Counted from the first letter of the stretch, positions 17,482 through 26,934 are shown. The stretch: 64,000 bases of DNA from Pseudomonadota bacterium (GCA_018261905.1 JAGTRU010000001.1:470584-534583); one strand, 5' to 3'. The notes: generated by a model from the sequence alone, not told the origin. Translations and numbers: made by a program.

Positions 17482-20400
17482 TGCGCACCTCCTGCCAACC
17501 TGGCCGGCACCACCGGCGGGCCTGCAACGGCCGGCGGAGAGGCGGGGGATGTAGTGGACTCAGCCAGCGTTGATTCGCCAGCTTTGGCCGTGGCAACAGC
17601 GACTGTTCTCGGCAACTCGAGGCCGCTCAGGCCGCGCGCCCCACCTTCGCCACTCCTTGCCGGTGCCGCCTGGGCCTGGGAACTGCTGAGCAGACGCAGA
17701 TCGACGCCAATTTCCACGCCTTCATTGTCCCAGGTCAGCCGGAAGCTGCCATCCGGTTGCCGGGTACGCTTCGCCGAGCTGATCATTTTTTCCAGGCCGA
17801 AACGTCCGGGAACACTGATTACCTCGACAATCTTGCCTTCGAAAGTGGTCGCTGTGATGCGTGCGCCCGGGGTGCCGGCGGCGTTCGGCCAGATGAAATT
17901 GGCCCATTGAGCGGCACCATTGCGATAGTTCAGTTTCTGCCCATCGATCTCGATCACGTAGCCGGTCGTTCCCGGCGAGGGTTGCGGTCGCAACATGAAG
18001 ACCGTTTGCGCCGTCCCGCCGCCCGCCGCATCGGTGGCCGCGCCGCCTTCCAGCGGGGAAACCCAGCGCGAAAAATCGTTCATGAACTCGGGTTGCAGAC
18101 TTAAGCCGAGATCGCCCCAGGTACGCGGCGTCACCGTATTGCCGCGACGCACGACCAGCGACCCCATGGCCGACTCGACATACTTGGCGATCGCCCCTTC
18201 CGGACCGAAGATTTGCGAGATTTCCGCCGGCGAGGCTTCGATGGTCGCTTTCGGCGAGAATGGGTACTTGATTGCCAGTTTGCGATTGAAGGGTTCGTAC
18301 ACCTGGGCCTCCCAGGTCTTGTTCAAGTCCTCCGCCGCCGGCTTGATGATTGCCGCATAAGTCTGCAACAACGGGCGCAACAGCAGCGGGCGCAATACGG
18401 CGCGCTGATTGTCGGGCATCCCGGTCAGCATCTGTTCATCGACGAAGCGCAGCGACTCGGCGAGTTCCGAACTGCCGCCATCCAGGGTTTCCCGCATCAA
18501 CTTGAGTGCCCCGGTACCCGGATCGCCCTGATTTTTTAGCTGATTGAGGCGGGTGCGAATCTTCGAAAGCTGTTTCAGATAGGTGTCGAGCAAGGGATCA
18601 CCCTGATCGCGCGGCACGACCAGACGGCCAACCCCGGCGAATTCCTTACCGATCGGCCCCATCGGAATCTCGGCCGACTTGGCCGAAACATTGACATCCA
18701 TTTGCACCCGGCTTGGCGACATCTGCAGGATCGAGCGTTTGAACCATTCGATGAAGCCCTTTTGCGCCCGCTCCAGGCCCAGGTTGGCCATGGCCGGGTT
18801 GTCCCAGGCGGTCTGATCGAAAATTACCTTGATCAGCGTACCGACCGGCGAAGTCTGCGCATCGCCCAGCCGGTTCATCGCCGCCACGGCCTCCGGGAAA
18901 GTCTCGAAGGAAGCAACGCTGACGCCCTGGACAAATTGTTTCCACTCGTCGGCGTAATCGCGTTTGTACATGGCGATCAGGGATTTCTGGATCTGCTCCG
19001 GGCTGCCTTCCAGCGTCAGGTCGTCCTTGGTCGAAGTCTGCAGGACCCAGTCGGCATTTTTCTGCTCGTTGGTCGCCGCTTCCTTGATCGCCGTCTGGAC
19101 ATATTCCCGCCAGGCCTCGACGGTGAAGGCTCCGGAAACGACGTGGCTGCCGGCAACCAGGGCGGCATTGTCCGGACCGACGATATTGGCCACCGTCACC
19201 GGCGTAAAGCGCGTTGATGCCCGAGCCTTGATCTCGGCGTAGACGCGTTCGGCCGCCGGCATGCCGCGCACCACCTGACGCAGTTTATCGCGCACATCAT
19301 CGACCAGCGTCAGGTTATTGGTGATGGTCGGCCAGGCCGGATCGTTGGCATGCTCGAGATGGAAGGAGAGAATCCGCCCTGCCGAACGGATCATCTGTTC
19401 GCGGCTCATCGTGCCGCGATTGGCTTCCAGCCAGCCGCGCCAGAAGCGCGTGATCTGGTCGGAGAGATGGCCGACATCGACATGTTCGTGGCTGGACAAC
19501 ATCAGGTAGGTTTTGAGTGCGTTGTAACCGTCCTCGACATCGGTCGGCCGGGCATCCTTGTAGGGCTTGGCGCCCCCCGACTGACTGGTGGTCGGCGCGG
19601 CGGTTTGTGCCTTCAGGCGATCGCCGTGGGCATTGACTTCATTGAGGAAGGCTTCGAGATTCTCCTTGACCGGGGCCAACATCAAATTGCTGACGCCGGC
19701 AAAATACTCGCGACGCAATTTATTGGCCATCGCCTCGCCTTGATAAAGGCCAAGACCGATTGAAAGCGGATGTTCGTCATTGAAGCGCTCGAGCTGGGAC
19801 AGACGATCCTGCAGGATATCGAGCGCTTCCAGGCGCGACTGGAGATCGATCCGCCCTTCCTGGACGCGAGCCGCCTTGCCCATATCCTGCTCGACATTCT
19901 CGAGCAGGCTGCGGTTGTTGAGATAAGACCAACTCCAGCCGCCGAGCGCCAGGCCGAGGAAACACAAGGCCCCGAGGACTGCCAGTTGGCGCATCCGGCT
20001 CTTGAACTTGGTGGTGTGCTGACGGACCAGATTGCGATCCGGAAAGATGACCTTGGAAAAGAGTTCCTTGAGGAAGTAACCATGCCCCAGGGCGGCACGC
20101 ACCTGGGTCGAATTGCCGCCGCTCAGCGAAAACTTTTTCAGAATCCGCTCGTTGGAGAGCGGCTTGATGTCGGCCGTCTGAATCGCCGAGGTAATGTAGA
20201 AACCGCGGAAGACCGGCTTGAACTGGAAAGGATTGTCTTCGAAAAGCGTGGCGATGAAGGCCTGCAAAGCCGGTTTGATGGAGGCGAATTCCGATGGGAA
20301 GGTAAGCAGGCCGGGCTGGGTGTTTTCGCCCTGGACATGCGACAACTGGGCTACGCTCATGGCGCGCAGACCTTCGTAAAGCTCATCGAAATGACGATCA

Positions 20401-21299
20401 AACAGGGAGATCAACTCGTTGCCCGCCGACTGCTCGTAGGGAATGGTCGCTCCCCACACCCGGTCGCGCTCGTTCCAGTCGAGATCGAGGAAGAAATCAT
20501 GGAAACCGGGAATCAGGTCGACCTTGGTGAACAAGACATAAACCGGCGCGAAAACCTCAAGTCTTTCCGTCAACTCCTGCACCCGCTGGCGCAGGCTCTT
20601 CGCCAGGTTGATGGCAAAGCTCGGCGAATTTCCCATCAGCTCACCAATGCTGACGGTGACGATAATCCCGTTGATCGGAGCGCGCGAGCGATGCTTCTTC
20701 AGCAGATTGAGAAAGCCGAACCACTCTTCGCGGTCTTCCTCGTGCACCGAGTAACGTCCGGCGGTATCGAGCAGAATGCCCTCGGTGGTGAAAAACCAGT
20801 CGCAATTCCGGGTGCCGCCAATACCCTTGATGATGGCATTGCCGCCATCGTCGAAGGGAAATTTCAAGCCGGAATTGACGATCGCCGTGCTCTTGCCGGC
20901 CGCCGGATTACCGATGGTGATGTACCAGGGCAGTTCATATAAAGCCTCCGAACCGGAGACTTGCCCGAGCTTCGAGCTCTTGATGGTTTTCACCGCGTCC
21001 TGCATCCGGTATTTGAGGGTTTCGATCTCCGCCCCGGCGGCGGCCGAGACCCGCTTCTGCGTCGCATCGCCTTGTTGTTCGAGCATTGACCCAATGGCTT
21101 CGCCGGCCTGGCGAGCCCGCCGGCGACGCACCAGCCAGACGACGCCCCAGGCGGTGATGATCAGCGCACTGGCGATGGCGGCCCACAGCATGGCCACCTT
21201 CAGCGTCTTGGCGCCCAGGAAAAAGAAGGCGGAAATCGCGGCCACCCCGATGAAAGAGAGAAAGCGGGAGTCGGTCAGTAAGGAACGGAGTCGTGACAT
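17478..21299 (-). CDS. tssM: T6SS inner-membrane protein TssM (IcmF)
   Basis: Core of the membrane complex that spans inner membrane and periplasm to reach TssJ. 1273 residues. Two membrane helices near the N-terminus (about 13-31 and 36-57), a cytoplasmic NTPase domain with Walker A GNPAAGKS (130-137) and WFFTTEGILLDTAGRY (the Walker B region), a third membrane helix around 437-455, then a large periplasmic part ending with VDLRLLSSSQAQ and a Pro/Ala-rich tail. Intact Walker A suggests nucleotide binding. Fifteen bases follow the upstream gene. Confidence 0.96.
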   Translation of the reverse strand: MSRLRSLLTDSRFLSFIGVAAISAFFFLGAKTLKVAMLWAAIASALIITAWGVVWLVRRRRARQAGEAIGSMLEQQGDATQKRVSAAAGAEIETLKYRMQDAVKTIKSSKLGQVSGSEALYELPWYITIGNPAAGKSTAIVNSGLKFPFDDGGNAIIKGIGGTRNCDWFFTTEGILLDTAGRYSVHEEDREEWFGFLNLLKKHRSRAPINGIIVTVSIGELMGNSPSFAINLAKSLRQRVQELTERLEVFAPVYVLFTKVDLIPGFHDFFLDLDWNERDRVWGATIPYEQSAGNELISLFDRHFDELYEGLRAMSVAQLSHVQGENTQPGLLTFPSEFASIKPALQAFIATLFEDNPFQFKPVFRGFYITSAIQTADIKPLSNERILKKFSLSGGNSTQVRAALGHGYFLKELFSKVIFPDRNLVRQHTTKFKSRMRQLAVLGALCFLGLALGGWSWSYLNNRSLLENVEQDMGKAARVQEGRIDLQSRLEALDILQDRLSQLERFNDEHPLSIGLGLYQGEAMANKLRREYFAGVSNLMLAPVKENLEAFLNEVNAHGDRLKAQTAAPTTSQSGGAKPYKDARPTDVEDGYNALKTYLMLSSHEHVDVGHLSDQITRFWRGWLEANRGTMSREQMIRSAGRILSFHLEHANDPAWPTITNNLTLVDDVRDKLRQVVRGMPAAERVYAEIKARASTRFTPVTVANIVGPDNAALVAGSHVVSGAFTVEAWREYVQTAIKEAATNEQKNADWVLQTSTKDDLTLEGSPEQIQKSLIAMYKRDYADEWKQFVQGVSVASFETFPEAVAAMNRLGDAQTSPVGTLIKVIFDQTAWDNPAMANLGLERAQKGFIEWFKRSILQMSPSRVQMDVNVSAKSAEIPMGPIGKEFAGVGRLVVPRDQGDPLLDTYLKQLSKIRTRLNQLKNQGDPGTGALKLMRETLDGGSSELAESLRFVDEQMLTGMPDNQRAVLRPLLLRPLLQTYAAIIKPAAEDLNKTWEAQVYEPFNRKLAIKYPFSPKATIEASPAEISQIFGPEGAIAKYVESAMGSLVVRRGNTVTPRTWGDLGLSLQPEFMNDFSRWVSPLEGGAATDAAGGGTAQTVFMLRPQPSPGTTGYVIEIDGQKLNYRNGAAQWANFIWPNAAGTPGARITATTFEGKIVEVISVPGRFGLEKMISSAKRTRQPDGSFRLTWDNEGVEIGVDLRLLSSSQAQAAPARSGEGGARGLSGLELPRTVAVATAKAGESTLAESTTSPASPPAVAGPPVVPARLAGGAQ

Positions 21300-21314
21300 T
21301 GCAGATGGTTTCTA

Positions 21315-22736
21315 TCAAGTGGGGCTGGGTTCGGTATTGGCTCGGGCGACAAAAGGCGTGGCCAGAAGCACCGCCCGGTCGAGTTCGTGTTGGTTACTCA
21401 AACAGAGCACCGGCGATTCGGTGGCGAGCACCTTGCTTCGGGCACAGGCCAGGGCCAGCAGGCTACCGATCGGCGCCAGGGCACCATTGACGGTGCCGGT
21501 CGCGAGACAATCCTTGAGCGGATCGAGGTGCGAGAAGGATTCGCCCAGTCCTTCCAGCGCTTCGGTGACAAGTCCGGGACGATGGTCGCCATCGAATACC
21601 ACGGTTTTGATCAGGGGACTTTCCACGGCGCTAACATCGAGCAGCCCGGCGATCAGTTGTTCGATCAGCTTGCCGCTGATCCGGCCGCCGGCATCGACCG
21701 GCTTGTCGCGGGGCCCCTGACTGACCCGGCTGATCACGGTCGCTTCCGGCAAGGCGAGGCGCTCAACCATTGCTCGGCTGGCCAGCAACAAGGCGACAGC
21801 CCCTTCCCCGGGAATTTTTCTATCCTGATGCTTGGCCGAAAACAATTTGTTCCCGGCTGCCCATTTGTCGACGGTCTGCTCATCGACCGCGGAAACGGCG
21901 CCGGCCAGCAGGAACAACTCATTGTTCGACGCTTCGCGGTTGGCGCGCAGGATGATCTCGTCCACCTGGCGCATGGCAGCCGCTTCGTTGCTCACCGGAA
22001 GCACGGCAATTTCGAGATCCGTCTTGTTCAGGGTGGGCCAGTAGTTCACTTGCAACCAGGTGCGCAAAGCCGGAAAATGGCTCGGACTCCAGTCGCCGGG
22101 CACCAACCAAAGCACTTGCAGGTGCGGCTTGTCGGCCCCCTCCGCGAACCATCCGGCCATGCTGTGCTGGGCCTTTTCCAGCACTCCGTCGAGCAAAGCC
22201 AGGGCCCGCTGCACCGCTTCCTGATCAAATAGTTGACGAATCGCCCCGCTCTCCTCGGCCAGCTTTTCACCCATGCCGTCGACATCAAGATCCGGCACTT
22301 CGGCCAGGAAGACAGGGAAACCCTCATCATCGGCCAAGCGGGAACCAGGCTCGGGTCGCTTGCCAGCTTCGATGGCGGCAAGAATATCGTCCGCCGAGGC
22401 GCCGGCCGGCGCACTCAAAAAGGCGTCGACCAGGCACAGGGAAAACGAGCGCTCGGCCGCTGCCGTCTGGGCCCGCTTGCCGGCCAGCGGATCGTCATCG
22501 AGCATTGCCGGAGCCGGCGGCGGAGTGGCCGGCGGCGGCGCCTTCAGATGCTCGATGAAACCGCGCAGCAACAGGTAGCCGCCGACCAAGGCGAGCGGCA
22601 AGGCGCCGAGATACAGCGCCAGATCGATCCGGCTCGGCTCGTAATCGTTCGACTGCCACCAGGCGAGAACCAGACCCCACACGATGGCGAAGGTCAGCAA
22701 ACTTCCGCCAAGTACCTTTAATACAGAAGACCACAT
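21315..22736 (-). CDS. Inner-membrane protein with ketosynthase-like (thiolase-fold) domain, T6SS-associated
   Basis: 473 residues with two membrane helices (about 7-25 and 38-58), a Pro-rich spacer, then a cytoplasmic domain. Two stretches look like 3-ketoacyl synthase signatures: GEGAVALLLASRAMVERL (compare GEGAGxLVLE in FabF-type enzymes) and ATGTVNGALAPIGSLLALACA at the place of the GHxxxAAGxxGLIK region. The catalytic Cys and both His of that family are not apparent, so it would be a non-enzymatic relative. Sits between PAAR and tssM in one transcript, suggesting a structural or assembly role. Fold call is by eye and tentative; the membrane topology is clear. Confidence 0.5.
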   Translation of the reverse strand: MWSSVLKVLGGSLLTFAIVWGLVLAWWQSNDYEPSRIDLALYLGALPLALVGGYLLLRGFIEHLKAPPPATPPPAPAMLDDDPLAGKRAQTAAAERSFSLCLVDAFLSAPAGASADDILAAIEAGKRPEPGSRLADDEGFPVFLAEVPDLDVDGMGEKLAEESGAIRQLFDQEAVQRALALLDGVLEKAQHSMAGWFAEGADKPHLQVLWLVPGDWSPSHFPALRTWLQVNYWPTLNKTDLEIAVLPVSNEAAAMRQVDEIILRANREASNNELFLLAGAVSAVDEQTVDKWAAGNKLFSAKHQDRKIPGEGAVALLLASRAMVERLALPEATVISRVSQGPRDKPVDAGGRISGKLIEQLIAGLLDVSAVESPLIKTVVFDGDHRPGLVTEALEGLGESFSHLDPLKDCLATGTVNGALAPIGSLLALACARSKVLATESPVLCLSNQHELDRAVLLATPFVARANTEPSPT

Positions 22737-22758
22737 GAGTAAGGTGCGCCTTTGTCCG

Positions 22759-23025
22759 TCAATCCGTGGTCAGCGACTGGCTGGCGATCAGGGTCGCGCC
22801 GCAGGCCGTCAGGTCGCCATGGCGGGCGGCCGGCCTGCCATCGATGATGGCGGTCGAGTCGCCGGTAACGATGACCGTGACGCTGCCATGCCCCCGCTGC
22901 GGACAAGTCACCTTGTCGCCGACGCGGGCCACGCCCTTGCCATCGCAGTCGCTGGTTTCCGACGCCGAAATGACGACACCGCCATGACTGGTCTTGTCGC
23001 CCAAAAGAATGAATGGTCTGCTCAT
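22759..23025 (-). CDS. PAAR-domain spike-tip protein
   Basis: 88 residues, one PAAR domain without an effector extension. PAAR proteins bind zinc through His and Cys residues and sharpen the VgrG trimer. Visible are GDKTSHGGVVISA, a RVGDKVTCPQRGHGSVTVI segment and GRPAARHGDLTACGATLIAS, with the expected His/Cys spread. It requires a VgrG partner, none of which is in the window. Reads into the ketosynthase-like membrane protein after 22 bases. Confidence 0.93.
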   Translation of the reverse strand: MSRPFILLGDKTSHGGVVISASETSDCDGKGVARVGDKVTCPQRGHGSVTVIVTGDSTAIIDGRPAARHGDLTACGATLIASQSLTTD

Positions 23026-23071
23026 CTACTACTCCACTGATTAGATCGACAAATACTCGCCGCTGCCATAA

Positions 23072-23956
23072 CTAGCGCCCGGCCTTGCCGAGCACTCCCG
23101 GCCGGCGCAATTCGACGTGCCCGTAATCCTGCATCTTCCAGTTACCCCCCCAGGTCAGCCCAACCTGCTCGGCAATCTCGCCATACAGTTCGTAGCCCCG
23201 CATGGCCCATGGGTCGCGCTCGGAAATAACAACTTTCCCGTCACGGAAAAAGGCCGAGTCGGCGGCCAAGCCATGCTGGTGATAGCTCATGTTGGCCCCG
23301 ACCTGGGTTACGTGACTGCCCTGCTCCTGCAACTTCGCCTGCCGTTCCGGACTGCGATAGCCCTCGATCAACGCCATGTCGTAGCCATGGCGCTCCTTCA
23401 TCAACTTGAAGACGACCAGCAGGCGCTGGGTGAATTCCTGATCGAGCAAATCCCAGTTGCGGCTGGCAAAAACCACATCCGGGCGGACCATCTCGACCTC
23501 GCGCGTCGTAAACACTTCCGGCGGCAACGCGGGCGGCGGCACCAGTTGTTCGCCTTCGAGCAAGACGGCAATTTGGCGATCGGCCATCACCGTGTCGTCG
23601 GCAAAATCGAATATCGCCGGACCACGCAAGACCAGGGCAACCAGGGATGGCGCGACGACCATCGACAAGGCACCGGCGACCAGCAGCGGATGCTGCGCAA
23701 CGAATTGCCCGAAACCGCCTAGCCGCCGCCCGCCCCCCCGAAGCAGCCGGCTCGACGCGGTCGCCAGCCAGCCGCCACAGCGCGCCAGCGGTGCCCAGCC
23801 AGAGCCGACGGCACCCCACAGGGTCGACATCAGGCGTGCCCGACTGGCGGGAAAAACCATCAGCACAACGCCTATCGAAACAATCAGGAAATATGCAAAA
23901 ATCGTAGCAAAAATCACGCACCAACCTTTATTAAGACTCTGACTACGGGTATCCAT
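23072..23956 (-). CDS. Membrane-anchored M15-family peptidoglycan peptidase (TagX-like)
   Basis: 294 residues from the ATG at 23956. Two membrane segments (about 12-35 and 90-110) are followed by a C-terminal M15/VanY-type zinc peptidase domain: LIEGYRSPERQ, the zinc motif SYHQHGLAAD (S-x-H-x2-G-x-A-x-D), and a final GHVE with the third ligand and catalytic region. In Acinetobacter the T6SS gene tagX encodes an L,D-endopeptidase that opens the wall for assembly. The same job is likely here given the position at the head of the PAAR-tssM block, though an effector role is not excluded. Confidence 0.75.
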   Translation of the reverse strand: MDTRSQSLNKGWCVIFATIFAYFLIVSIGVVLMVFPASRARLMSTLWGAVGSGWAPLARCGGWLATASSRLLRGGGRRLGGFGQFVAQHPLLVAGALSMVVAPSLVALVLRGPAIFDFADDTVMADRQIAVLLEGEQLVPPPALPPEVFTTREVEMVRPDVVFASRNWDLLDQEFTQRLLVVFKLMKERHGYDMALIEGYRSPERQAKLQEQGSHVTQVGANMSYHQHGLAADSAFFRDGKVVISERDPWAMRGYELYGEIAEQVGLTWGGNWKMQDYGHVELRRPGVLGKAGR

Positions 23957-24041
23957 GAAAAGCAACGGCAGAACACGGCAAAATACAAAGTCCGCAAGTT
24001 TAATACAAATGAATAGCCGTGCGATATTGCCAAAGTCATAT

Positions 24042-24047
24042 TATAAT
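24042..24047 (+). promoter_or_regulatory. TATAAT box in the divergent gap at the right edge of the T6SS locus
   Basis: TATAAT at 24042-24047 lies inside the palindrome ATTATAAT (24040-24047), so it could serve either the M15 block or the gene at 24124. No matching -35 was found on either strand. Confidence 0.3.
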
Positions 24048-24123
24048 CAATTTCTATCCCACTCGCATTCTTAAGGCCTGTTTCAGGCGCATTTCCAACC
24101 CGGAACCGAACGAAAGAAAACCG

Positions 24124-24810
24124 ATGAGCATCCTGCAAGATCTCGACCCCCAAAACGCCAAAATCAACGCCTCCACCTCGCCGGCCGGAAAGACCAGAAA
24201 GATGGCCTGGATGCTTGCCGTGCTGTCATTTACCGGCGGCATGATCTGGCTGTTTTACAACTTCCAGTACGCGCCGAGCAGCACACCGAGCGAGCCAGGC
24301 ACGACATTGCCCGCCAGCCTCGCTACTTCGTCCAGCCCCCCGGAAATTGCCCAGGCCGCCCCGCCCCGCCAGGCGACGGCACCCACCCCCGCGCTTACGG
24401 CCAACGAGGGAAGTGCCCAGATCCGCCAAAATGCCCCCGCGGTAGCTGAGTCCAAGATCGAAAGCAATACCGGCGACAAGGCCCTGGCAGCGAGAGCGCC
24501 GGAGTCAGCCAAAGTCGATAGTGGCAAAGAGCCCCCGCCGCCGGCCAAAGTGGCGCCGAGCAAAGCCGCCCCCACCACCGCGTTAGCCAAGGCCTCGCCA
24601 GTCAAAGCATCCCCTGCACCGGAGACCCGGGCAAAAACCGCTAAACCGGCAAAACTGGCACAACAGAAAAAGCCGGCGAGCAAAGTCAGCGCCAGCAAAT
24701 CGACCAAGAAAACGGTTGCCGGCACGGCAAGCAAAGGCTCGACGACGGCCAAAGCCGAGAAAAGACCGGCCGAACGCGATATCGACATCATCACCGCCAT
24801 CGTCAGATAA
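24124..24810 (+). CDS. Membrane-anchored Ala/Lys/Pro-rich protein of unknown function
   Basis: 228 residues from the ATG at 24124, preceded by GAAAGAAAA. The start MSILQDLDPQNAKIN is short and cytoplasmic, one membrane helix follows (MAWMLAVLSFTGGMIWLFYNF, about 22-42), and the rest is a low-complexity Ala/Pro/Lys/Ser tail that should be extended and strongly basic near the end. No enzymatic motif. Such tails resemble TonB-like spacers or histone-like basic regions, but nothing fixes a function. Divergent from the M15/PAAR/tssM block and closed by its own terminator; it may or may not belong to the T6SS. Confidence 0.65.
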   Translation: MSILQDLDPQNAKINASTSPAGKTRKMAWMLAVLSFTGGMIWLFYNFQYAPSSTPSEPGTTLPASLATSSSPPEIAQAAPPRQATAPTPALTANEGSAQIRQNAPAVAESKIESNTGDKALAARAPESAKVDSGKEPPPPAKVAPSKAAPTTALAKASPVKASPAPETRAKTAKPAKLAQQKKPASKVSASKSTKKTVAGTASKGSTTAKAEKRPAERDIDIITAIVR

Positions 24811-24841
24811 GCCGACACGTACCGGCGAAGCGCGAGTGCCG

Positions 24842-24879
24842 AAGCAAAAAGGCCAATCAAACGATTGGCCTTTTTGCTT
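24842..24879. terminator. Strong bidirectional terminator between the T6SS border gene and cysB
   Basis: A 17-bp perfect stem from 24842-24858 to 24863-24879 with core GGCCAATC / GATTGGCC, A-run on the left and T-run on the right. It isolates the T6SS region from the cys operon, which converges on it. Confidence 0.92.
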
Positions 24880-24917
24880 GCTCCAGGTGCTACCCGCGGG
24901 TAGCGGCAATGACCGGA

Positions 24918-25853
24918 TCAGTCGCCCCCATTTTGCGGTTTGAGGGCAGCCTTGATCACCTCGTCGCCGATATCCGGGCAGACTTTTTCGATAAAGGCAT
25001 GCGCATAGCTGCGCAGATACGTCCCCCGGCGCACGGCCAGCCGGGTCGTATTCTCGGGGAACAGATGCGGCACCGGGATCAGGTGCAGATTGCGGTCCTG
25101 TTCGGCGTCATAGGCGACCGAAGCCACCACCCCGACCCCCAGCCCCAGGTTGACATACGTCTTGATCACGTCGGCGTCGATGGCCGAGAGCACGATGTCG
25201 GGAACGATGCCGGCATCGGCGAAGGCCTTGTCGACGTGCGCCCGCCCGGTAAACCCCTCGTGATAGGTGATGATCGGGTATTCGCTCAAGATTTCCAGCG
25301 TAATTTCTCCGGCCGCGAGGAGCGGATGTCCGTCCGGCACGATGATCGCATGATGCCAGGAGTAGTACGGGAAGGAGGCCAGCTCCGGCACCTTGTTCAG
25401 GCTTTCGGTAGCGATGCCGACGTCAGCCTGGCCGGAAACCACCAGGTCGGCGATCTCGTTCGGACTGCCTTGCAATAGCGTCAAATGCACTTTCGGATAG
25501 TCGGCCTTGAACCACTTGATAATGGTCGGCAAGGCATAGCGCGCCTGGGTGTGCGTCGTCGCGATGACGAAATGGCCGGTTTCCCGGCTGGCGAACTGGT
25601 CGGCGATACGGCGCAGGTTCTGGGTGTCGAGCAGGATGCGTTCGACGACCTGGACGAGTTCCTTGCCGGGTTCGGTCAGGCCGAGCAGGCGCTTGCCACG
25701 ACGGATGAAGATCTCGATGCCAAGTTCGTCCTCGAGATCCTTGATGTGCTTGCTGACGCCGGGTTGCGAGGTGTACAGCGCGCTGGCGACCTCGGTCAGG
25801 TTGAAGTCCTGGCGCACGGTTTCGCGGATGATGCGGAGTTGCTGGAAATTCAT
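24918..25853 (-). CDS. cysB: LysR-type regulator CysB of sulfur assimilation
   Basis: CysB activates sulfate uptake and reduction genes with N-acetylserine as inducer. 311 residues. The N-terminal winged helix-turn-helix MNFQQLRIIRETVRQDFNLT and ALYTSQPGVSKHIKDLEDELG is nearly identical in style to enterobacterial CysB, including IFIRRGKRLLGLTEPG. The ligand-binding part has TTHTQARYALP and TYHEGFTGR, the sulfate/acetylserine pocket region. It is the last gene of cysT-cysW-cysA-cysB, 13 bases after cysA, so the activator is probably made together with the transporter it controls. Confidence 0.95.
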   Translation of the reverse strand: MNFQQLRIIRETVRQDFNLTEVASALYTSQPGVSKHIKDLEDELGIEIFIRRGKRLLGLTEPGKELVQVVERILLDTQNLRRIADQFASRETGHFVIATTHTQARYALPTIIKWFKADYPKVHLTLLQGSPNEIADLVVSGQADVGIATESLNKVPELASFPYYSWHHAIIVPDGHPLLAAGEITLEILSEYPIITYHEGFTGRAHVDKAFADAGIVPDIVLSAIDADVIKTYVNLGLGVGVVASVAYDAEQDRNLHLIPVPHLFPENTTRLAVRRGTYLRSYAHAFIEKVCPDIGDEVIKAALKPQNGGD

Positions 25854-25866
25854 TTTTTATCTCTCC

Positions 25867-26934
25867 TCAGGCCGCCAGCGGCTCTTTCTGGAATACACGG
25901 ATGGCTCTCGGGCGCAGCGACACCTGGTCGCCTTCACGCAGCCCAAGGGTGGCCAATGCCTCACGCGAGAACGACACCTCGATCAGTTCGCCGTCCGGGC
26001 GACTGAGTTCGAGCTGGGCCATCGGGCCGATCGAAATGATGCGCAGGATTTTGGCAGGCAGGCCGCTGCCCGGGGCATCGATCGGCAGCAGGTCGAATTC
26101 GTGCGGCCGGACGAAACCGACCGCCTGGTCGGCGGCGCCATGTTCGGCCCCGACCGCCAGCGCATGTTCACCAAGATGCAGGTGACCGTCCTCGACGCGG
26201 CCGTGGAACAGGTTGACCGAACCGAGGAAGCTGGCGACGAAGGGCGTCGCCGGGTAGTCATAGACATGTTCCGGCGTACCGATCTGCTCGACCTTGCCCT
26301 TGTTCATCAGCACGACGCTGTCCGAGACCTCAAGCGCCTCTTCCTGGTCGTGCGTGACGAAGACGCTGGTCACGTGGATTTCGTCGTGCAACTGGCGCAG
26401 CCAGCGACGCAGTTCCTTGCGCACCTTGGCATCGAGCGCGCCGAAGGGCTCGTCGAGCAGCAGTACTTTCGGCTCGACGGCCAGGGCGCGGGCCAGGGCG
26501 ATGCGCTGGCGCTGACCACCGGACAGCTGCGACGGATAGCGGTCAGCCAGCCATTCGAGTTGCACCAGTTCGAGCAGGCGGCGGACGCGCTTGCTGATTT
26601 CCGCCTCGCTCGGCCGGAACTTGCGCGGCCGCACGCGCAGGCCGAACGCCACGTTGTCGAACACGCTCATGTGGCGGAACAGCGCGTAATGCTGGAAGAC
26701 GAAGCCGACCTGGCGTTCGCGGACATGGCGGTCGGAGGCATCGTCGCCTTCGAGCAGGATCTGGCCTTTGTCGGCAAATTCGAGGCCGGCGATGATGCGC
26801 AGCAGGGTCGTCTTGCCGCAACCCGACGGCCCGAGCAGGGCGACCAGTTCGCCGGACGGGATCTCGATGGACACATCGTCCAGCGCCTGGAAGCTGCCGA
26901 ACTGCTTGCTGACATTGCGAATGGCGATACTCAT
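25867..26934 (-). CDS. cysA: Sulfate/thiosulfate ABC transporter ATP-binding protein CysA
   Basis: Energises sulfate and thiosulfate import. 355 residues: Walker A GPSGCGKT (35-42), Q-loop [10 protein letters not shown], signature [17 protein letters not shown], Walker [12 protein letters not shown], switch [11 protein letters not shown]-terminal TOBE-type domain follows, with [15 protein letters not shown] as in CysA. Start overlaps the cysW stop by 4 bases. The sulfate-specific assignment rests on the neighbours cysT, cysW and cysB. Confidence 0.96.
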   Translation of the reverse strand: MSIAIRNVSKQFGSFQALDDVSIEIPSGELVALLGPSGCGKTTLLRIIAGLEFADKGQILLEGDDASDRHVRERQVGFVFQHYALFRHMSVFDNVAFGLRVRPRKFRPSEAEISKRVRRLLELVQLEWLADRYPSQLSGGQRQRIALARALAVEPKVLLLDEPFGALDAKVRKELRRWLRQLHDEIHVTSVFVTHDQEEALEVSDSVVLMNKGKVEQIGTPEHVYDYPATPFVASFLGSVNLFHGRVEDGHLHLGEHALAVGAEHGAADQAVGFVRPHEFDLLPIDAPGSGLPAKILRIISIGPMAQLELSRPDGELIEVSFSREALATLGLREGDQVSLRPRAIRVFQKEPLAA

